Assembly: GCF_964273065.1 (NCBI RefSeq)
Contig: NZ_OZ186815.1
Span: 5,456,001-5,520,000, forward strand
Length of the DNA stretch: 64,000 nucleotides
Source of the DNA: Nocardiopsis dassonvillei_B
Lineage (GTDB): Bacteria; Actinomycetota; Actinomycetes; Streptosporangiales; Streptosporangiaceae
Direction: 5' to 3'
The position numbers and the translations under genes were made by a program. Under the pieces are notes generated by a model. It did no database searches. It saw only the letters and a list, made by a program, of their open reading frames with translations, and was not told where the DNA came from. Of this stretch, positions 23,920 to 31,934 are shown piece after piece. The number at the start of each line of letters is the position of its first letter. Position 1 is the first letter of the stretch.

Positions 23920-24834
23920 TCAGGCCCAGGGTTCCCAGACCGGGCCGGAAACGGGCGGCCGGTGGGCGGCGAGGTGGCGGCGGAGCAGGGCCAGGACCGG
24001 GTGCGGGTCCCCGGTGCGGAACAGCAGGGAGTGGGGGTACACCGGAACCGGGTCGGTCAGCGGGATCCGGCGCAGGCCGGGGGACTCGGGCCACACGTAC
24101 CGGTCCCCGGCGCACACCAGCGTCGCCACGGTCGCCGACTCCGCGATGGTGTCCAGCATGGCGTCGCTGCCGAAGTTCGGTCCGGCCGCGTCGATGCCCA
24201 GGTCGAACGCCCGCGCCAGGGCGTCGTAGAAGTCGGACCACTCGGTGCCCGGACGGATGCCGGGGATCCAGATGCGGTGCCCCGCCAGTTCCGACGGGCG
24301 CAGTGAGGCCGCCCGGGCGAGCGGGTGGCGCGGACCCGCCAGCAACTGGAGGGGGTCGTCCAGGACGCGTTCGGCGGTGACCCCCGCGGGCGGGTCGGCG
24401 GCCGCGCGGAACGTCGCGTCGATCCGCCCGGCCAGGAGTTCCGCGGCCGCGGTCCCGGCGTCGGCGTCCGGGAGCGCGACCACGTCCAGGCCGGCGCCCG
24501 GGTGTGCGCGGTGGAACCGGTGCAGGGCGGCGGCCGGGGCGATGCGCCGGCTCAGCACGTCCACCCGCAGGGGCCGCGCCCCGGGGCGCACGGAGGACGC
24601 GGCCCGGTCCACGGCGCGCAGGACCTCGCGGGCGTGCGGGAGGAAGGCGCCGCCCTCGGGGGTGAGCCGGGCCCCGCGCGCCGTGCGGGTGAACAGGACG
24701 GCCCCCAGGGATCGTTCGAGGCCGGCGATGCGCTTGGAGACGGCCTGCTGGCTGACGCGCAGGTCGGCGGCGGCGTCCTGGAAGCGCCCGGCCTCGGCGA
24801 CGGCGACGAAGGTGCGCACGGCCTCGATGTCCAT
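23920..24834 (-). CDS. LysR-family transcriptional regulator
   Basis: 304 residues. The N-terminal HTH is typical (MDIEAVRTFVAVAEAGRFQDAAADLRVSQQAVSKRIAGLERSLGAVLFTRT), followed by a periplasmic-binding-protein-like effector domain (LRVDVLSRRIAPAAAL, PDADAGTAAAELLAGRIDATF). It is divergent from an MFS transporter gene 110 bp away, the classic LysR target position. The start MDIEA is chosen over an upstream ATG because TACGAT (24842-24847) lies 7 nt before it with no ribosome site. A direct repeat with 21-bp spacing in the shared spacer is the likely binding region. Confidence 0.93.
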   Translation of the reverse strand: MDIEAVRTFVAVAEAGRFQDAAADLRVSQQAVSKRIAGLERSLGAVLFTRTARGARLTPEGGAFLPHAREVLRAVDRAASSVRPGARPLRVDVLSRRIAPAAALHRFHRAHPGAGLDVVALPDADAGTAAAELLAGRIDATFRAAADPPAGVTAERVLDDPLQLLAGPRHPLARAASLRPSELAGHRIWIPGIRPGTEWSDFYDALARAFDLGIDAAGPNFGSDAMLDTIAESATVATLVCAGDRYVWPESPGLRRIPLTDPVPVYPHSLLFRTGDPHPVLALLRRHLAAHRPPVSGPVWEPWA

Positions 24835-24852
24835 GACCGGCATCGTAGGCGG

Positions 24853-24890
24853 CCACAACCCGCGGTTGTGGGGCCCGGGCCCGCGGTTGT
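24853..24890. promoter_or_regulatory. repeat operators in the LysR/MFS divergent spacer
   Basis: CCGCGGTTGT occurs at 24860-24869 and 24881-24890, exactly 21 bp (two helical turns) apart. The first copy is also the right arm of a perfect inverted repeat CCACAACC-CGC-GGTTGTGG (24853-24871). A recognition and an activation half of a LysR site are plausible. Confidence 0.6.
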
Positions 24891-24943
24891 TGGATCACGG
24901 GCGGGTCCGTCTGCTCTGATTCTCCGCGGCGGTAGGAGGCAGG

Positions 24944-26179
24944 GTGTCGCGGCACAGGTTGGGCAGTGCGTTCGGGTGGCTGTGGGCGGGGTACGCCGCG
25001 TCCGCGGCCGGGACCTGGCTGGGGTTCGGGGCGTTCTCCCTGATCGCGGTCACCGTGCTGGGGGCGGGTCCGGCCCAGGTGTCGGCGCTCGCGGCCGTCG
25101 GACCGGTGGTGGGCGCGCTTGCGGCGGTGCCGCTGGGGCCGTGGGTGGACCGGCGGCGCAAGCGGCCGGTCATGGTCGGGGCCGACGCCGTGCGCTGCGC
25201 CGCGCTGCTGACGGTCCCGGCCGCCCACTTCGCGGGACTGCTGACGTACCCGCAGCTGGTGGCGGTGTCCGTGGTCGGGGTCGCGGCCGACATCGCGTTC
25301 CGCGCGGCCGGCGGCGCCTACCTCAAGCGGATCGTGCCGCCCGATCTGCTGGTGGTCGCGCACGGCCGGTTCGAGTCGACGCTCTGGACCGCGGCCGCGG
25401 TCGGCCCGCCGGCGGGCGGGGCGGCCGTCGCACTGCTGGGACCGGTGGCCACCGTGGCCGCCAACGCGTTCGGGTTCCTGGCGTCGGGGCTGGCGATCAC
25501 GGCGGTCAGGGAGCGGGAGGAGCCGCCCGCGCGCCCGGCTCCCGCGCGGGCCGACCTGGTCCGGGGGTGGCGGTTCATCTGGGCCGACCGCGGGCTGCGG
25601 CCGCTGTTCCTGAACACCGTGGCGGTGAACGCGCTGATCACCGCCACCGTGCCCCTACTGGCCGTGCTGCTGCTGGGCGAGCTGGGGTGGCCGGCCTGGC
25701 TGTACGGGCTGGCCTTCGGACCGCCCTGCGTCGGCGGGCTGCTGGGGGCGCGGCTGGCCCCGGTGCTGGAGGCGCGGTTCGGGAGGCGGCGGGTCCTGCT
25801 CGCAGCGGGTGCGCTGCGGGTGCTGTGGCCCGTCGGGCTGGTCCTGGCGGGACCGGGGACGGCGGGCGCGGTGCCGGTCATCGCGGTGGAGCTGGCCCTG
25901 GTCACCTGCACGGGGGTGTTCACCCCGCTGTTCGCCGCCGAGCGCCTGCGGCTGGTCCCCGGCGACCGGACGGGACGGGTCCTGGTGGCCTGGAACGTGA
26001 CGGGGACCGCGGCCACCGCGCTCCTGACGGCCCTGTGGGGCTTGCTCGCGGCGGCGACGGACGCCCGGTTCGCGATCGGCGCCGCGGGGGTGCTGCTGCT
26101 CCTCACCCCCCTGCCGCTGTTCGTGAGTACCCGCACTCATGCGCCCGCGGCGCCGCAGGCGCCAGGATCTGAGGTATGA
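24944..26179 (+). CDS. MFS transporter (411 aa, MFS_3/enterobactin-exporter-like)
   Basis: About 12 hydrophobic helices. WAGYAASAAGTWLGFGAFSLIAV is TM1, and a motif A-like loop (LGPWVDRRRKRPVMVGAD) follows TM2. The second half contains RFGRRRVLLAAGALRVLWP. It resembles the MFS_3 exporters used for small hydrophobic compounds and siderophores; the substrate is unknown. The GTG start has TAGGAGG 4 nt upstream. A divergent LysR gene probably controls it. Its stop overlaps the start of the next membrane gene (ATGA), so they are co-translated. Confidence 0.88.
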   Translation: MSRHRLGSAFGWLWAGYAASAAGTWLGFGAFSLIAVTVLGAGPAQVSALAAVGPVVGALAAVPLGPWVDRRRKRPVMVGADAVRCAALLTVPAAHFAGLLTYPQLVAVSVVGVAADIAFRAAGGAYLKRIVPPDLLVVAHGRFESTLWTAAAVGPPAGGAAVALLGPVATVAANAFGFLASGLAITAVREREEPPARPAPARADLVRGWRFIWADRGLRPLFLNTVAVNALITATVPLLAVLLLGELGWPAWLYGLAFGPPCVGGLLGARLAPVLEARFGRRRVLLAAGALRVLWPVGLVLAGPGTAGAVPVIAVELALVTCTGVFTPLFAAERLRLVPGDRTGRVLVAWNVTGTAATALLTALWGLLAAATDARFAIGAAGVLLLLTPLPLFVSTRTHAPAAPQAPGSEV

Positions 26180-26655
26180 ACACGACCGTGACCCGTCCTC
26201 CCCGCCCGGTTCTCGCGCTGTACACCGCCCTGCTACTGGCCGGTGCGGCGCTGGCCGCGTGGTGGGCGGCCCGCAGCTCCCCGGAGGAGGCCCGCGCCTG
26301 GGGGATCACCCCGGAGGAGGCGGACTACGCGATCGCGCCGCCGCCGGTGCCGGAGTGGGCCGTGCCCGTCCTCGGGATCGGCGGCCTGCTGCTCGCCCTG
26401 GCCGGCGCGGCGCTGCTGGTCCGCGAACTGCGGGCGAGGCGGGCGGCCTTCGCCTGGGGCCTGGCGGCCTTCCTCGCCGTACCGGCGGCCCTGTTCGCCG
26501 GCCTGTGGTGGGCGGTCGCCACCGCTCCCACCATCGGCGCCAACATCGGCCTGGGCCTGGTGGTCATCGTCGGAGGCCCGCTCGCCCTCGTCTTCCTCCT
26601 GGGCGCCCTCGGCGCCGCCCTCACCGCCCTCCTCTCCCACCGCCCCAAGAGGTGA
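26176..26655 (+). CDS. four-helix membrane protein (159 aa)
   Basis: No family recognised. Predicted TM segments are LALYTALLLAGAALAAWWAA, AVPVLGIGGLLLALAGAALLV, FAWGLAAFLAVPAALFAGLWWAV and IGLGLVVIVGGPLALVFLLGALGAAL. Between helices 1 and 2 an extracytoplasmic loop of about 35 residues is rich in Pro and Glu. It is translationally coupled to the preceding MFS transporter and may assist it (inference). The stop codon falls in the first unit of a degenerate tandem repeat array. Confidence 0.72.
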   Translation: MNTTVTRPPRPVLALYTALLLAGAALAAWWAARSSPEEARAWGITPEEADYAIAPPPVPEWAVPVLGIGGLLLALAGAALLVRELRARRAAFAWGLAAFLAVPAALFAGLWWAVATAPTIGANIGLGLVVIVGGPLALVFLLGALGAALTALLSHRPKR

Positions 26656-26900
26656 AAGCACCCGGAGCCCTCCACCACAACCGGACACACCCCCGACGGT
26701 GAAGACCGTGGGAGGGCTCCCGCCTCAACCCCACGGGGTTGACCAAGAAAGAACCGGAACCCCCGCCCCGGGGGTGAAAGCCGCAGGCGGGTTTCCCACC
26801 CCACCCCCAGGGGGTTGACCAAGGAAGAACCGGAACCCCGCCCCAGGGGGTGAAAGCGGGGGAGAACCTCGGCCCGTACCCCAGGGGGGTAGGCGGACTT
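26651..26900. repeat. degenerate tandem array, about 75-bp period
   Basis: GGTGAAAGC-like blocks recur at 26651, 26699, 26773 and 26849; GGGGTTGACCAAG/A at 26735 and 26811; AACCGGAA-type blocks at 26679, 26752 and 26828. The two best units are 76 bp apart and share more than 40 aligned bases. Each unit contains a CCCCGCCCC/GGGG self-complementary patch. No gene is supported here; the array starts at the stop codon of the membrane protein. Confidence 0.8.
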
Positions 26901-26903
26901 GGA

Positions 26904-27012
26904 GGTCTCCAAAACGTGCACCACCTGGAAAGGGCGGTCTGTGGTCGCTCCCGACAGCAGGCGTTGGTCTCCAAAAGCCCAGCCGCCTGGAAAGGCACAG
27001 ACCGCGGAGCGC
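26904..27012. repeat. second tandem repeat, 62-bp period
   Basis: GGTCTCCAAAA occurs at 26904 and 26966, each followed about 10 bp later by CCTGGAAAGG. Two units, directly adjoining the first array but of different sequence. Confidence 0.75.
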
Positions 27013-27290
27013 GGGCCCGCCCCGTCGCAGTCGGCGCCCGGCAGACCACCGGACCTGGGCGTTCGACGGGCGTGCGGGGTGGTGGGGGCTTACGGGGCGG
27101 GTGCGCGCGAGGCCTGCCCCGCCCGACCACAGGACCACGGAGGAAGGGTCCGCCTGCAAACGGACGGGCCTGTCCGACCCCGCTTGTAACACCAGCCCCC
27201 GCCGGGGTGGCCCCAGCCGTACGTGCCCCCCCGCACCACAGAGGGACGAACCCGAACAAGCGCGCCCACCCCCGCCCCCAACGCAGAACG

Positions 27291-27314
27291 GGCCCCGGCC
27301 ATACGGCCGGGACC
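27291..27314 (-). terminator. hairpin downstream of glnA2
   Basis: A 10-bp stem with one mismatch (core CCCGGCC / GGCCGGG) and an ATAC loop, about 95 nt beyond the glnA2 stop on its strand. Confidence 0.45.
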
Positions 27315-27407
27315 CACAACCCCAAGGACCCCAAGGACCCCAGGCCCCACGGAACCCACAGCCCCCGGCCTCATCACCCCCCGGGACCCAGGGCCCTCCA
27401 CCCCACC

Positions 27408-28769
27408 TCAGAGCGTCGGCAGGTACCTCTGCAGCTCGTACGGCGTCACCTGGCGCCGGTAGTCCTCCCACTCGGCCTTCTTGTTGCGCAGGAAGAAGTC
27501 GAACACGTGCTCACCGAGCGTCTCGGCTACCAGCTCGCTGTTCTCCATCAACCGCAGTGCCTCGTCCAGGCTCTGCGGCAGCGGGCGGATGCCCAGCGCC
27601 CGGCGCTCGGAGTCCGTGAGCGCCCACACGTCGTCCTCGGCGCCCGGCGGCAGCTCGTAGCCCTCCTCGATGCCCTTCAGACCCGCGGCCAGGATCACCG
27701 CGTACGCCAGGTACGGGTTGCAGGCGGTGTCCATGGAGCGGATCTCGATCCGGCTGGAGTTGGACTTGCCGGGCTTGTACATCGGCACCCGCACCAGCGC
27801 CGACCGGTTGTTGTGCCCCCAGCAGATGTACGCCGGGGCCTCACCGCCCATGCCCGCGGACGCGGCGGGGTCGTCCCACAGCCGCTTGTAGGAGTTCACC
27901 CACTGGTTGGTGACCGCGGTGATCTCGTCGGCGTGGCGCAGCAGGCCCGCGATGAACCCGCGCCCGATCTTGGAGAGCTGGTACTCGGCGCCGGGCTCGT
28001 AGAAGGCGTTGCGGTCGCCCTCGAACAGCGACAGGTGGGTGTGCATGCCCGACCCGGGGTACTGGGTGAAGGGCTTGGGCATGAACGTCGCGTACACGCC
28101 CTGCTCCATCGCCACCTCCTTCATCACGAGCCGGAAGGTCATGATGTTGTCGGCGGTGGTCAGCGCGTCCGCGTACCGCAGGTCGATCTCCTGCTGGCCC
28201 GGGCCGCCCTCGTGGTGGCTGAACTCCACGGAGATGCCCATGGCCTCCAGCATGTTGATGGCGTTGCGCCGGAAGTCGTGCGCGCTGTTGTGCGGGGTGT
28301 GGTCGAAGTAGCCGCCGGAGTCGTTGGGCTCGGGCAGCTCGCCCAGCTCGGGCATCTTCTTGAGCAGGTAGAACTCGATCTCGGGATGCGTGTAGAACGT
28401 GAACCCGAGGTCGGAGGCCTTGCCCAGCTGGCGCTTGAGGACGTGCCGGGGGTCGGCGAAGGACGGCGAGCCGTCGGGCATGAGGATGTCGCAGTACATG
28501 CGCGCGGTGCCGTGCGGCTCGTTGCGCCAGGGCAGCACCTGGAACGTGGACGGGTCGGGCTGGGCCAGCATGTCGGCCTCGTACACGCGGGCGAAGCCCT
28601 CGATGGCCGAGCCGTCGAACCCGATGCCCTCGGAGAAGGCCGCTTCGAGTTCGGCGGGGGCCACCGCCACCGACTTGAGGTACCCGAGCACGTCGGTGAA
28701 CCACAGCCGCACGAACCGGATGTCGCGCTCCTCCAACGTGCGGAGCACGAATTCCTGCTGTCGATTCAC
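27408..28769 (-). CDS. glnA2: glutamine synthetase-like enzyme, GlnA2 type
   Basis: 453 residues with the complete glutamine synthetase fold: GFDGSAIEGFARVYEADM, the metal/ATP motif YFDHTPHNSAHDFRRN, FSHHEGGPGQQEIDL, FMPKPFTQYPGSGMHTHLSLF and NPYLAYAVILAAGLKGIEEG. The segment that carries the adenylylated tyrosine in GlnA1 (DLYELPP) is here GYELPPGAEDDV without that site, so GlnE control is not expected. Length and sequence match the GlnA2 clade; Streptomyces GlnA2 has been described as a gamma-glutamylpolyamine synthetase, which may apply here. GTG at 28769 is chosen (AAGG 6 nt upstream); a TTG lies two codons earlier. It is divergent from nadE. Confidence 0.9.
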   Translation of the reverse strand: MNRQQEFVLRTLEERDIRFVRLWFTDVLGYLKSVAVAPAELEAAFSEGIGFDGSAIEGFARVYEADMLAQPDPSTFQVLPWRNEPHGTARMYCDILMPDGSPSFADPRHVLKRQLGKASDLGFTFYTHPEIEFYLLKKMPELGELPEPNDSGGYFDHTPHNSAHDFRRNAINMLEAMGISVEFSHHEGGPGQQEIDLRYADALTTADNIMTFRLVMKEVAMEQGVYATFMPKPFTQYPGSGMHTHLSLFEGDRNAFYEPGAEYQLSKIGRGFIAGLLRHADEITAVTNQWVNSYKRLWDDPAASAGMGGEAPAYICWGHNNRSALVRVPMYKPGKSNSSRIEIRSMDTACNPYLAYAVILAAGLKGIEEGYELPPGAEDDVWALTDSERRALGIRPLPQSLDEALRLMENSELVAETLGEHVFDFFLRNKKAEWEDYRRQVTPYELQRYLPTL

Positions 28770-28833
28770 GATCAACCTTCCTCGATGACGGTCGGCCCGG
28801 GGCCGCTGTCCCGGTCCCAGTCTGCCGTGCGCA

Positions 28834-28852
28834 TATTTCCGGGGTATTTCCG
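28834..28852 (-). promoter_or_regulatory. AT-rich direct repeat upstream of glnA2
   Basis: TATTTCCG occurs at 28834-28841 and 28845-28852, an 11-bp period, in the only AT-rich patch of the 395-bp spacer and about 65-85 bp before the glnA2 start. A likely promoter or operator; no GlnR consensus fits it. Confidence 0.4.
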
Positions 28853-28948
28853 CGCCCGCCGCTCGGGCCGTCCGGTTCGTCCCCTCGTACTCGCATTATG
28901 GCCGGTGGCGGTGCGCCCCGGGGCCTACCCGCCCGGACGCGCCCGTCA

Positions 28949-29104
28949 ACCCTTCCTCCCTCCCCTCCCTCCACCCGCCATCTCTCCCCCTCCACCTCCC
29001 CCACCTCCCCCATCCCTCCCCCCATCCCCACCCCTCCCTCCACCTCCCCCCATCCCCACCCCTCCCTCCACCTCCCCCCGCCCCCACCCCCCATCCCTCC
29101 CTCC
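28949..29104. repeat. 156-bp polypyrimidine tract with a 28-bp tandem unit
   Basis: The + strand is almost only C and T with single interrupting A residues; the complementary strand has many runs of four to six G. Units starting at 29023 and 29051 are perfect 28-bp tandem copies. The tract lies between divergent glnA2 and nadE, ending 60 bp before the nadE start. G-quadruplex or triplex formation is likely from composition. No gene here. Confidence 0.85.
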
Positions 29105-29151
29105 GCCGCACCCGGAAGCCCCCGAGTCCGCGCCGCCCCCACCCACCCGGT

Positions 29152-29157
29152 TAGGCT
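29152..29157 (+). promoter_or_regulatory. -10 element of nadE
   Basis: TAGGCT, 7 nt before the GTG of nadE, with no ribosome site; leaderless start predicted. Confidence 0.5.
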
Positions 29158-29164
29158 CGTGCCC

Positions 29165-30937
29165 GTGGCACAGCTGAGAATCGCACTCGCCCAGGTCAAC
29201 CCCACGGTCGGTGACCTGGAGGGCAATCTGAGGATCGTCGTGGACTCCGCCCGGCAGGCCCGGGAGCGGGGGGCGCACCTGCTCGCCCTGCCGGAGATGG
29301 TGGTCACCGGCTACCCGGTGGAGGACCTGGCCCTGCGCAACTCCTTCGTCTCCGCCTCGGTGAAGGCGGTCCGCCGCCTGGCCGGTGAGCTGGCACGCGA
29401 GGGGCTGGGGGACCTGCCGGTGGTGGTGGGCTTCCTGTCGCGCAGGGAGGGGCCGGGCGCCCGGTACGGGCAGCCCGCGGGCGCCCCGCAGAACGCGGTG
29501 GCGGTCCTGCACGAGGGGACGGTGGCGGTCACCTCCGCCAAACACCACCTCCCCAACTACGGCGTGTTCGACGAGTTCCGCAACTTCGTGCCGGGAGACA
29601 CGCTGCCGGTGGTGCGGGTACGCGGGGTGGACGTGGGGATCGCGGTGTGCGAGGACCTGTGGCAGGAGGGCGGGCCGGTCACGGCGGCCCGCGCGGCCAG
29701 GGTGGGGCTGCTGCTGTCGCTCAACGGGTCGCCCTACGAGCGGCACAAGGACGACGTGCGCCTGGAGCTGTGCCAGCGCCGGGCCCGGGAGATCGGGGCG
29801 GCGCTGGCGTACGTGAACATGGTGGGCGGCCAGGACGAGCTGGTCTTCGAGGGCGACTCGCTGGTGGTGGACGCCGAGGGCGAGCTGGTGGCCCGCGCCC
29901 CCCAGTTCACGGAGACGCTGCTGGTGGCCGACCTGGACCTGCCCGCGGGCGGGGCGTCGGGCGTGCCCGACGGCGGGCTCGCGGACGGCCTGACGGTGGT
30001 CCGGCGCACCGTGTCCGCGGACCCGGTGGAGCCCTACACGCCCCAGGAGAACACGGTCACCCCGCGGCCGGACCCGCTGTCGGACGTGGGCGAGGTGTAC
30101 CGGGCGCTGGTCACGGGGCTGCGCGACTACGTGGCCAAGAACGGGTTCGAGTCGGTGCTGGTGGCGATCTCCGGCGGGATCGACTCGGCGCTCACCGCGA
30201 CGATCGCCGTGGACGCCGTGGGAGCCGGACGGGTGCACGGGGTGCTGCTGCCCAGCGGGCACTCCAGCGGCCATTCGGTCTCCGACGCCGAGGAGCTGGC
30301 CCGGCGACAGGGGTTCGCGGCCCGTACGATCGCGATCGCCCCGGTGGTGGAGGCCTTCGAGTCGGCCGTGGCCGCAGCGGACGCCCGGCTGGACGGGCTG
30401 GCGGCGGAGAACCTCCAGGCGCGGGTGCGCGGCACCCTGGTGATGGCGCTGTCCAACCAGGAGGGCCACCTGGTGCTGGCCACCGGCAACAAGAGCGAGG
30501 CGGCCACCGGCTACTCGACGCTGTACGGCGACTCGGTGGGCGGGTTCGCCCCCATCAAGGACTGCTGGAAGACGCTGGTGTGGAAGCTGGCGCGCTGGCG
30601 CAACGCCGAGGCCGCCCGGGAGGGGGCGATCCCCCCGATCCCGGAGAACTCGATCGAGAAGCCGCCCAGCGCCGAGCTGAGCCCGGACCAGCTCGACACC
30701 GACTCGCTGCCCGACTACGCCGAGCTGGACGCGGTGCTGGACGCCTACATCGGTACCGACAAGGGGGAGGCGGAGCTGGTCTTCGCCGGATACGACCCCG
30801 ACCTGGTGCGCCGGGTGATCCGGCTGGTGGACCGGGCCGAGTACAAGCGCCGCCAGTCGGCGCCGGGCACCAAGATCAGCGCCCGCAACCTGGGCCGGGA
30901 CCGGCGGCTGCCGATCTCCAACCGCTGGACGGTCTGA
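29165..30937 (+). CDS. nadE: glutamine-dependent NAD+ synthetase
   Basis: 590-residue two-domain enzyme that amidates nicotinate adenine dinucleotide with ammonia drawn from glutamine. The N-terminal nitrilase-fold glutaminase has its Glu-Lys-Cys triad: Glu44 (ALPEMVVTGYP), Lys126 (AKHHLPNYGVFDEFRNF) and Cys162 (VCEDLW). The C-terminal synthetase has the P-loop SGGIDSA (336-342) and ATGNKSEAATGYSTLYGDSVGGFAPIKD. GTG at 29165 fits the family start AQLRIALAQ; an upstream GTG two codons earlier is less likely. The start is leaderless, downstream of the polypyrimidine tract. Confidence 0.96.
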   Translation: MAQLRIALAQVNPTVGDLEGNLRIVVDSARQARERGAHLLALPEMVVTGYPVEDLALRNSFVSASVKAVRRLAGELAREGLGDLPVVVGFLSRREGPGARYGQPAGAPQNAVAVLHEGTVAVTSAKHHLPNYGVFDEFRNFVPGDTLPVVRVRGVDVGIAVCEDLWQEGGPVTAARAARVGLLLSLNGSPYERHKDDVRLELCQRRAREIGAALAYVNMVGGQDELVFEGDSLVVDAEGELVARAPQFTETLLVADLDLPAGGASGVPDGGLADGLTVVRRTVSADPVEPYTPQENTVTPRPDPLSDVGEVYRALVTGLRDYVAKNGFESVLVAISGGIDSALTATIAVDAVGAGRVHGVLLPSGHSSGHSVSDAEELARRQGFAARTIAIAPVVEAFESAVAAADARLDGLAAENLQARVRGTLVMALSNQEGHLVLATGNKSEAATGYSTLYGDSVGGFAPIKDCWKTLVWKLARWRNAEAAREGAIPPIPENSIEKPPSAELSPDQLDTDSLPDYAELDAVLDAYIGTDKGEAELVFAGYDPDLVRRVIRLVDRAEYKRRQSAPGTKISARNLGRDRRLPISNRWTV

Positions 30938-30966
30938 GACGCCCGTACCGCCGGCCCGCGGCGGGG

Positions 30967-31090
30967 CCGTCCCAGGCCGCCGGGCGCTTCACCCCAGGCT
31001 GTTCAGGGCGGCCCCGGACCGTTCCGGGCGCCGTCCCAGGCCGCAGGGCGCTTCGCCCCGGACCGTTCCGGGCGACCCCGGACCGTTCCG
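30967..31090. repeat. hairpin-containing tandem repeats at the nadE 3' side
   Basis: A block of about 29 bp (CCGTCCCAGGCCGC...) occurs at 30967 and 31031 with a 64-bp period. CCCGGA-CCGT-TCCGGG, itself a hairpin, occurs at 31013-31028 and 31057-31072, with a third partial copy near 31077-31090. It fills the gap between convergent nadE and the DUF3558-like gene and probably acts as a multi-hairpin terminator. Confidence 0.8.
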
Positions 31091-31094
31091 AACG

Positions 31095-31790
31095 TCACCC
31101 CAGGCCGTTGAGGGCCTGGCGGCCCAGCTCCGGCATGAGCCGCACCTCCGCGCTCCGCTCCGGGGCGGCGCCGCCCCCGGTGCCGGGGGTGTAGGTGCGC
31201 GCCACGGTCACGTGCACCTCCCCGTGGCGGGCCAGCAGGGTCGCCAGGTGGGTGCCGTCCCGCGACGCCAGGGCCAGGCGGCTCTGCTCGCCGGCGTTGG
31301 AGGCCTGGTCCCAGTGCGGGGTGCCGCCTCCGTCGCGGACCCGGTCGAACTCCTCGTCGAAGCGGAGCCGGGCCTGTTCGGCGTCCTCCCAGGAGGTGTA
31401 TGTCAGGGAGAGGCCGTGCAGGCCCCCGTCCGCGCTCTCGGTGCTCCACGAGCAGCCGTGGTCGCCGGGGACGCCGGAGTCCGCTGTGTGGCCGAGACCG
31501 GCCAGGGTCTCCGCGGTCGGCACCGCGCACGGGTCGTCGGGAAGGGTGTACGGTCCCGGGCCGAGGTCGATCCGGGTGTCCTCCTCCGGCCCCGTGTAGG
31601 CCAGGAGGTCGGCGGATCCGACCGGCCCGGAGGAGGGGCCGCCCCGGTCGGCACCGGTCGGGGTGCCGGGCGCCGGGTCGGGGCCCGAGACGAGGATGAG
31701 GGCGGCGCCTGTGGCCAGGGCCACGGCGGCGGACGCCGCCACGGCGATCCGGATGCGGGTACGTCGGGTGGATACGGGCGATGGGGGCAT
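31095..31790 (-). CDS. membrane-anchored secreted protein, DUF3558-like
   Basis: 231 residues. A short basic N-terminus and one hydrophobic helix (IRIAVAASAAVALATGAALILV, about 13-34) are followed by a Pro/Gly-rich linker and an extracytoplasmic domain. The domain has DPCAVPTAETLAGLG and GCSWST, the cysteine pair pattern of DUF3558-type actinobacterial lipoproteins, but there is no lipobox cysteine, so the helix is probably an uncleaved anchor. The function is unknown. It lies downstream of a LAL gene on the same strand, flanked on both sides by related short repeats. Confidence 0.72.
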   Translation of the reverse strand: MPPSPVSTRRTRIRIAVAASAAVALATGAALILVSGPDPAPGTPTGADRGGPSSGPVGSADLLAYTGPEEDTRIDLGPGPYTLPDDPCAVPTAETLAGLGHTADSGVPGDHGCSWSTESADGGLHGLSLTYTSWEDAEQARLRFDEEFDRVRDGGGTPHWDQASNAGEQSRLALASRDGTHLATLLARHGEVHVTVARTYTPGTGGGAAPERSAEVRLMPELGRQALNGLG

Positions 31791-31827
31791 GGGGGTACCT
31801 CGTCCGTGGGGGGCGGTTCGGGGGCAG

Positions 31828-31885
31828 TCCGGGAACGACCCGAGGGCGACCCGGGAACGACCCGGAACGACCCGGGGGCGGTCCC
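31828..31885. repeat. short GAACGACCCG repeats before the DUF3558-like gene
   Basis: GAACGACCCG or close variants occur four times in about 55 bp in the leader of the DUF3558-like gene. The reverse complement (CGTTCCGGGTCG) resembles the CCGTTCCGGGCG repeats at 31020-31090, so the gene is bracketed by related repeats. A -10-like TAGGGT lies just upstream, near 31890. Confidence 0.6.
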
Positions 31886-31934
31886 CTCAACCCTAGACAG
31901 CCCGGACGGTCGGCCCCCGGCCGGGGCGGCTTCC

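Larger units (their letters stand above)
26656..27407. other. 752-bp noncoding region downstream of glnA2
   Basis: Contains the two tandem arrays and then a C/A-rich tract (about 27200-27400) with CCCCAAGGAC repeated near 27320. The open frames across it on either strand encode Pro/Gly/Arg-rich low complexity without ribosome sites, so I call none. Confidence 0.6.

Noticed and set aside
26651..27012. CRISPR array
   Set aside because: The units are degenerate, 62-76 bp long, without uniform spacers, and there are no cas genes.
28834..28852. GlnR box upstream of glnA2
   Set aside because: The GGAAATA direct repeats look like GAAAC half-sites, but spacing (n4 instead of n6) and the GTnAC halves do not fit.
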